Shown here piece after piece: positions 4,682-9,311 of a stretch of 9,311 bases of DNA; positions within the stretch are counted from its first letter, which is position 1, and every line of letters begins with the position of its first letter. The DNA is taken from the NCBI GenBank assembly GCA_016293805.1, contig JAEDDI010000049.1:1-9311 (forward strand), read 5' to 3'. Both the position numbers and the translations under genes were made by a program. The notes beneath the pieces were generated by a model that saw only the letters and a program-made list of their open reading frames with translations, did no database searches and had not been told where the DNA came from. This stretch comes from Bacillota bacterium. GTDB taxonomy: Bacteria; Bacillota; Clostridia; Peptostreptococcales; Anaerovoracaceae.

Positions 4682-7135
4682 ATGAAAAAGGGGAAAAAAC
4701 TTTTTGTTATACTTGTGTCGATTGCAATGGTGCTTGGTCTGTACATACCTGCATATGCTGAAGAAAAGCCTGTTTCAGTTGACACGGGAGTTATGACATT
4801 TATTACACTGGCGGAGAATACTGACTACAGATGGAATATCAACGGCCTGGGTGACAAAGGCAATGCCGTTCATCTTGACAAAACAACCGGAGACAACTGT
4901 GATTTCAAGATTTACAGCGCAGAGGATGGATATTATTCGATAAAGTTCATCAAAGATGCCGGAACAGACAGATATGTGGATATTGACGGCAAGAGCACAG
5001 AGGAAAAGGCAGTTCTTCATATCTGGGAATCAGACGACGATGAAGTTAAGGGAAACCCGCACAGACAGTTCGTATTTCTGGATGAGGGAACCGACAGCAG
5101 TGGAAGACAGCTTGTTTCAATCAAGAATAAAAAAAGCGGTCTTTACGTGACATATGATGATGCGAACAACAACGGCCCGTCAGCAGGTGATGAGCTCATT
5201 CAGGTTAAATATGAAAACCGCTCAAAGTGGATTATATCACGCGATGTGGTTCCTCTTGAGGGAAAAGAGGTCTCGGATCTCATAGCATACAGGGATACTG
5301 ATTCCGAAGACGCTGTTCGCGAGGACGGGGTCTATGTTCAGTTCATATCGGCCCGCAACAGGGTGATGGTGCTGAACAAGGAACCAAACGGCATGGTGTA
5401 TAATCAGGAAGTTGGAGATAACGGAAAGTTCCTGCTGAAATGGAACGGCGCATACAGCGCATATGAGGTATACGGCGTTGATACGGACGAGACGTTTACA
5501 GACCATATGAAGATGTATGAGTACAGCGACAATGTCTTTTTAGACAGCCGTCCGGATGTTTCGGGAGAGACTGACACATCTGCTCTCTGGAGGTTCATAA
5601 GGCAGGACAACGGAACATATCTGATTCAGAATGCCAGAACAGGACAGTATATAATCAAAGGTGAAGACGATGAATGCGCAGAGCTTGGCGGCAGGGACAG
5701 CGCAGAATCCTTCCTTATAGACAGGTTTGCAGGAACAGACGATCCTGTGAACTTCAACTACGCATATCCGTGGATGAAGGAGCTGCCGAACAAGAAAGCA
5801 TATCTTTCGTCGATCAATCTTCCGGGAACGCATGATACCGGAACTGCAGGCGTAAACGTATATTTCCCGACCGCTTTTGCGAAATGTCAGACATACTATT
5901 TCGGAGAGCAGCTCAACATCGGATGCAGAGCATTTGACATCCGTGCGGACGCACCTGAAAGCGCATCCAAAATGTCGGATGTAACCGTTGTTCACGGAGG
6001 AAGCATGTACTCCTGCAGCGACAGAAACGGCACGGAGCTGACGCTTGCGGATATTTTCGATGATGCTGTAAGATTCCTCAAGAAATACAATAGTGAAAGT
6101 CTTATTATGATGATCAAACTTGACGCAGGGGAGGATATCGGACTTGCAAGAGCCATGGCATCCTTCATCAGCGAAAACAAAGACTATGTATATATGGGTG
6201 AGGGAGTGCCGTCCGTTGAGGAAGCGGCAGGCAAGATGGTTCTCATCAGAAGGTATGAGGTTGCAGACAGCGTGCTAGACACTTATTCCCTTGAAATAGA
6301 TGATTTTGGAATAGATATCCGTGACTGGGATTCATATAACTACACGGCAAGCAAGGAAGCCATCAAGATTCATGACAAAGACGGCATTGCGGTTTACGCC
6401 CAGGACAAATACAACTGCGGTTCGGACACGAAACTGGAATACATAGAAGGCACTCTGCAGCAGACCACAGCTGACAAGATTCTGGGCAGCGCATGGATAT
6501 TCAACTATACAAGCTGTGCAAGCGGAGAACCGCTGACTCTGACAGAGGACATTAATCCGTGGCTTATGCAGAGAGGTCCTTACGGCGGAGGCACTCAGTA
6601 CTTTTCAAACGAGCGCCTGGGCAACGTGATGCTCAACTTTGTGACAGGACCGATGGCAGCTCTTGTATATGAGACTAATACAGAAACTGCTGATTTTTAC
6701 GCAACAAAGCCGGAAGCTCCCGACACAGTAAAGCTCACATACGGGCAGCCTCTTTCCAAGGCGAAGCTGTCGGGACATATAGGGGAGGGAACATGGAAGT
6801 TTGAAAGAGCGGACTATGTTCCTACACTTGCAGATTTCAGAAGCGGAAAGAAATTCGCCATAACGTTCACTCCGGATAATCCCGATTATCCATCTGTGAC
6901 AAAGCAGGTAAGCATCTCTAAACTTCTCGGCATTCCTGAAGGGGCGCAGGAAGGAACCGTATCAGGGGGAGATGACGAAGCAGATAAAGCAGGCACATCG
7001 TCTGAGAAGGCAGACCCTGCAAAGACAGGCGACAGCATAACTGAAGAACTTGTTATCAGCCTTGCAGTATTTGCAGCCTGTGCATTTGCGGCACTGGTTA
7101 TGATAAGAAGAAGAGAAAAAAGACAGAGCAGATAA
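4682..7135 (+). CDS. Surface-anchored PI-PLC X-domain protein with beta-trefoil-like modules
   Basis: The product is 817 residues, with AGGAGG five bases before ATG. Signal peptide 1-26 (ends AYA). Residues about 38-188 and 215-348 look like two ricin-type beta-trefoil carbohydrate-binding modules (e.g. NPHRQFVF, SKWII, LWRFI...GTYLIQNARTGQYI); this rests on pattern only. Residues about 362-660 are a phosphatidylinositol-specific phospholipase C X domain: INLPGTHDTG with catalytic His384 and Asp385, CRAFDIR with Asp419 and Arg421, VVHGG with second catalytic His438, and a later VYAQDKY. These match His32, Asp33, Asp67, Arg69 and His82 of the Bacillus cereus enzyme in order and approximate spacing. 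Such enzymes cleave phosphatidylinositol, sometimes GPI anchors, by phosphotransfer. Residues about 677-747 resemble an MBG-type Ig-like domain. The C-terminus has PAKTGD (779-784), a hydrophobic helix and RRREKR, a sortase-type signal although not canonical LPXTG. Most secreted bacterial PI-PLCs are about 300 residues and unanchored, so this is a large cell-wall form. Confidence 0.9.
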   Translation: MKKGKKLFVILVSIAMVLGLYIPAYAEEKPVSVDTGVMTFITLAENTDYRWNINGLGDKGNAVHLDKTTGDNCDFKIYSAEDGYYSIKFIKDAGTDRYVDIDGKSTEEKAVLHIWESDDDEVKGNPHRQFVFLDEGTDSSGRQLVSIKNKKSGLYVTYDDANNNGPSAGDELIQVKYENRSKWIISRDVVPLEGKEVSDLIAYRDTDSEDAVREDGVYVQFISARNRVMVLNKEPNGMVYNQEVGDNGKFLLKWNGAYSAYEVYGVDTDETFTDHMKMYEYSDNVFLDSRPDVSGETDTSALWRFIRQDNGTYLIQNARTGQYIIKGEDDECAELGGRDSAESFLIDRFAGTDDPVNFNYAYPWMKELPNKKAYLSSINLPGTHDTGTAGVNVYFPTAFAKCQTYYFGEQLNIGCRAFDIRADAPESASKMSDVTVVHGGSMYSCSDRNGTELTLADIFDDAVRFLKKYNSESLIMMIKLDAGEDIGLARAMASFISENKDYVYMGEGVPSVEEAAGKMVLIRRYEVADSVLDTYSLEIDDFGIDIRDWDSYNYTASKEAIKIHDKDGIAVYAQDKYNCGSDTKLEYIEGTLQQTTADKILGSAWIFNYTSCASGEPLTLTEDINPWLMQRGPYGGGTQYFSNERLGNVMLNFVTGPMAALVYETNTETADFYATKPEAPDTVKLTYGQPLSKAKLSGHIGEGTWKFERADYVPTLADFRSGKKFAITFTPDNPDYPSVTKQVSISKLLGIPEGAQEGTVSGGDDEADKAGTSSEKADPAKTGDSITEELVISLAVFAACAFAALVMIRRREKRQSR

Positions 7136-7150
7136 CATGACTAGACAAAC

Positions 7151-7193
7151 GGCAGCGTGAGGGAATCCTTGCGCTGCTCTTATATTCTTTTCT
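7151..7193 (+). terminator. Terminator of the PI-PLC gene
   Basis: A long stem pairs 7152-7162 with 7167-7177 (core GCAGCG/CGCTGC, two G-U pairs inside, tetraloop GAAT). It is followed by CTTATATTCTTTTCT. The stop codon is 17 bases upstream. The T-rich tail runs into the next promoter module. Confidence 0.8.
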
Positions 7194-7249
7194 GTTTACA
7201 GAAGGATATCGGGGAGGGTATAATGATATAAGGAAAGCGAGCATTTACT
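7189..7249 (+). promoter_or_regulatory. Promoter module of the BspA-like gene, shared with 662-713
   Basis: TTTACA (7195-7200), an 18-bp spacer and TATAAT (7219-7224). As at 662, the -35 box is embedded in the dyad TTCTG-TTTA-CAGAA (7190-7203), and GCGAGCATTTACT (7237-7249) follows near the expected start. The spacer differs from the other copy but is also G-rich (GGGGAGGG versus GAGGG). There are a few extra bases between the -10 box and the downstream block. Confidence 0.8.
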
Positions 7250-7356
7250 TTAATAGCAAGGAAATATCTGAAGCTTAAGATAGAAGTATTAAAGGAAACG
7301 TTAACACTTTTCATTGAAAAATACGGTAATTCAAAAGAAGAAGTGAAGGAGGAGAG

Positions 7357-9311
7357 ATGAAGACGAAAAAGATACTCAGCATACTGCTGTCAGTATGCGT
7401 GATACTGGCATTTATGCCGCAGATGGCATTTGCGGATACATTTAAATCTGGCGACTTTGAATACAGTGTGAATAGTACGGATTATGGTATTATTATCGAG
7501 AAGTATGTTGGAGAGGCTACGCAGATTGAAATTCCATCCCAAATAGATGGAAAAACTGTGAAATATATTGGACAGTATGCCTTCAGCGACTACACAGACC
7601 TTGAAAGTATAACTATCCCTAACGGTGTTATATCAATTCTTCAATCAGCCTTCAGTGGCTGCACAGGCCTTGCAAGCATAAATATTCCTGGAAGCGTTAC
7701 CTCTATTGGTGATGAAGCTTTTGCTGGATGCACAAGCCTTGCAAGCATAAATATCCCTGGAAGCGTTACCTCTATTGGAGATCTTGCATTTAATTATTGC
7801 ACAAGCCTTGCAAGCGTAACTATCAGCGATGGCGTTACATCTATTGGGAATAGAGCTTTTGCTGGATGCACAAGCCTTAAAAGTATTGTAGTTGCTGATT
7901 CTAATACTGCCTATTCATCAGAAGATGGTGTTTTGTTCACTAAGGATAAAACTCAGTTGATACAATATCCTCTTGGAAACATTAACAAAGAATATAGTAT
8001 TCCTGAAAGCGTCACAATCGTCGCAGGGGGCGCATTTAATGGATGTACAAGCCTTGAAAGTGTAACAATCCCCGGCAGCGTTACTTCTAGCAGCTCCGCT
8101 TTTGATGGATGTACAAGCCTTAAAAGCGTAACTATCCTCGATGGCGTTACCTCTATTGGAGATTATGCATTTAATTATTGCACAAGCCTTGAAAGTGTAA
8201 CAATCCCCAGCGGTGTTAAATCTATAGGAAGCCAAGCTTTCTATCAATGCACAAGCCTTACAAGTGTGACGATTCCTGAAAGCGTTACCTCTATCGGAAA
8301 TTATGCATTTTATGAATGCACAAGCCTTGCAAGCATAAATATCCCTGGAAGTGTTACATCTATTGGGAATAGAGCATTTGCTAGATGCACAAGCCTTACA
8401 AGTGTGACGATTCCTGAAAGCGTTACCTCTATTGGAGATTATGCATTTTATAAATGCACAAGCCTTACAAGCATAACTATCCTCGATGGCGTTACCTCTA
8501 TCGGAAATTTTGCATTTTATGAATGCACAAGCCTTGCAAGCATAAATATCCCTGGAAGCGTTACATCTATTGGTGATGGATCTTTCTATGGGTGCACAGG
8601 GCTTGAAATTACATTCCTGCCTGTGGGGCTAGATGTTTCAAATGTAAGTATTCCAGTTGAGGCATCACAGGCAAGATACAGCATTGATACCAACAGAGAC
8701 GAGGTTACAATTACCGAAATAAAATTAGGAACAGACAAGAACCCTATCGCTATACCAGCAACAATCTTAGGTTATCCAGTTGTTGCTGTCGCAGAGGCCT
8801 ATCAGAATTTAGTTGGCATACACACCCATAAACTTATAAATATTCCTGGAAAGGCTCCAACATATAGTGAAGCAGGATATAAGGAGTATTGGCACTGTAC
8901 GTTATGCGACAAATTCTTCTCTGATAAAGCTGGTACGACTATAATTCCTGACCTTGATAGCTGGAAAACAGGCGAAGGCAGGATTGATAAGCTTACTGTA
9001 CCAGCTAAGACTGACTCTGTAACAACTGATAAGGATGGAAGTGTTACAGTAACCTTGAATAAGTCAATAACAACATCAGGCACTAAAACCACAGCTACAG
9101 TAACAGATACTGTAGTAAACCAGATCCTTGCCAAACTTGCATCATCTGACTCAAAGAGCGTAGTTATAGATGCCTCTGCAGGTTCAGCTGCATCGACATC
9201 TGTTGTAATCTCAGAAGCATCATTTAGGAAGCTTGCTGAAGTAGATGGTATAGAGTTAACACTTGTAACAGATAACGGTAAGGCCGTTCTCGATAAGGAT
9301 ACTCTCACTGC
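7357..9311 (+). CDS. BspA-like leucine-rich-repeat surface protein (3' end outside window)
   Basis: AAGGAGG (7346-7352) precedes ATG 7357, and the frame stays open to the window edge (651 codons visible). Residues 1-26 are a signal peptide ending MPQMAFA, nearly the same as in the gene at 823. Residues 30-75 form the usual entry unit of BspA-type proteins (DFEYSV...IPSQIDGKTVKYIG). Residues 79-412 contain 13 repeat units of the TpLRR/LRR_5 type, mostly 23 residues (CTSLxSVTIPxSVTSIGxxAF). One unit carries the typical YSSEDGVLFTKDK insert (171-229) and one is a residue short (230-251). Residues 440-480 look like a degenerate second entry unit. Residues 488-530 resemble the small HTH...YWHCTLCDKFFSD domain common in clostridial surface proteins. 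The rest starts a Thr/Val-rich beta domain that probably leads to the HFSTYA segment seen in the first gene. BspA relatives bind fibronectin, fibrinogen or other bacteria; the ligand here is unknown. Confidence 0.9.
   Translation, partial: MKTKKILSILLSVCVILAFMPQMAFADTFKSGDFEYSVNSTDYGIIIEKYVGEATQIEIPSQIDGKTVKYIGQYAFSDYTDLESITIPNGVISILQSAFSGCTGLASINIPGSVTSIGDEAFAGCTSLASINIPGSVTSIGDLAFNYCTSLASVTISDGVTSIGNRAFAGCTSLKSIVVADSNTAYSSEDGVLFTKDKTQLIQYPLGNINKEYSIPESVTIVAGGAFNGCTSLESVTIPGSVTSSSSAFDGCTSLKSVTILDGVTSIGDYAFNYCTSLESVTIPSGVKSIGSQAFYQCTSLTSVTIPESVTSIGNYAFYECTSLASINIPGSVTSIGNRAFARCTSLTSVTIPESVTSIGDYAFYKCTSLTSITILDGVTSIGNFAFYECTSLASINIPGSVTSIGDGSFYGCTGLEITFLPVGLDVSNVSIPVEASQARYSIDTNRDEVTITEIKLGTDKNPIAIPATILGYPVVAVAEAYQNLVGIHTHKLINIPGKAPTYSEAGYKEYWHCTLCDKFFSDKAGTTIIPDLDSWKTGEGRIDKLTVPAKTDSVTTDKDGSVTVTLNKSITTSGTKTTATVTDTVVNQILAKLASSDSKSVVIDASAGSAASTSVVISEASFRKLAEVDGIELTLVTDNGKAVLDKDTLT
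7591..8592 (+). repeat. Tandem 69-bp repeats encoding leucine-rich repeat units
   Basis: Repeat units begin at the codons for residues 79, 102, 125, 148, 171, 230, 252, 275, 298, 321, 344, 367 and 390. Several are almost identical at DNA level: 8248-8316 and 8386-8454 differ at 3 of 69 bases by hand count. The start TGCACAAGCCTTGCAAGC recurs at 7729, 8317 and 8524. Exceptions to the 69-bp period are the 177-bp unit at 7867 and the 66-bp unit at 8044. Confidence 0.92.

Noticed and set aside
5540..5995. 151-codon open frame on the minus strand
   Set aside because: It overlaps the PI-PLC gene in antisense, including the catalytic region, and shows no domain signature.
7918..8247. 109-codon repetitive open frame on the minus strand
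   Set aside because: Its repeats are the reverse complement of the leucine-rich-repeat DNA; no start signal.
7591..8592. Regular repeats considered as a CRISPR array
   Set aside because: Units are contiguous 69-bp coding repeats in frame, with no unique spacers between constant repeats.
8802..9308. 168-codon open frame on the minus strand
   Set aside because: It lies opposite the BspA-like gene, whose + frame reads as clear domain sequence; low-complexity Ser/Val/Thr composition is typical of an antisense shadow.

Overview
The window looks like the chromosome of a low-to-moderate GC Gram-positive anaerobe of the Clostridia type. The evidence is Bacillota-style Shine-Dalgarno sites (AGGAGG), TTTACA/TATAAT-type promoters, secreted BspA-like leucine-rich-repeat and DUF6273-like surface proteins, a sortase-type tail of the PAKTGD kind and a short lipoprotein signal peptide. 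Genus cannot be fixed from the sequence alone. Nearly everything encoded here is exported or envelope-attached; there are no tRNA or rRNA genes, insertion sequences or CRISPR arrays that I can see.

Layout: (a) 1-462, the 3' end of a + strand surface-protein gene, closed by a strong terminator. (b) 463-822, an intergenic region with a promoter at 662-713 and a leader of about 120 nt. (c) 823-2361, a secreted DUF6273-like protein whose last 125 residues are about 80% identical to the end of the first gene. (d) 2362-2600, a region between converging genes, packed with three hairpins and a possible small RNA. (e) 2601-4409 on the minus strand, a lipoprotein of the YtcJ-like amidohydrolase family. 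(f) 4410-4681, a divergent promoter region with two inverted repeats and an unusual ribosome-binding-site hairpin in front of the amidohydrolase. (g) 4682-7135, a large secreted protein with two beta-trefoil-like modules, a PI-PLC X domain with its catalytic residues, and a sortase-type anchor. (h) 7136-7356, terminator, then a promoter almost the same as the one at 662-713, then a leader. (i) 7357 to the window end, a BspA-like leucine-rich-repeat surface protein that runs off the 3' edge.

The main theme is a family of modular surface proteins (genes at 1, 823 and 7357). The 823 and 7357 genes share a promoter module and a nearly identical signal peptide. The genes at 1 and 823 share a very basic C-terminal module. 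The middles are unrelated (DUF6273-like versus leucine-rich repeats), as if interchangeable display domains were mounted on a common chassis. The amidohydrolase and PI-PLC genes sit back-to-back between family members and do not carry the shared promoter module. A sensible overall reading is a host- or community-facing cell-surface locus. Which ligands, lipids or amide substrates are involved cannot be told from sequence.
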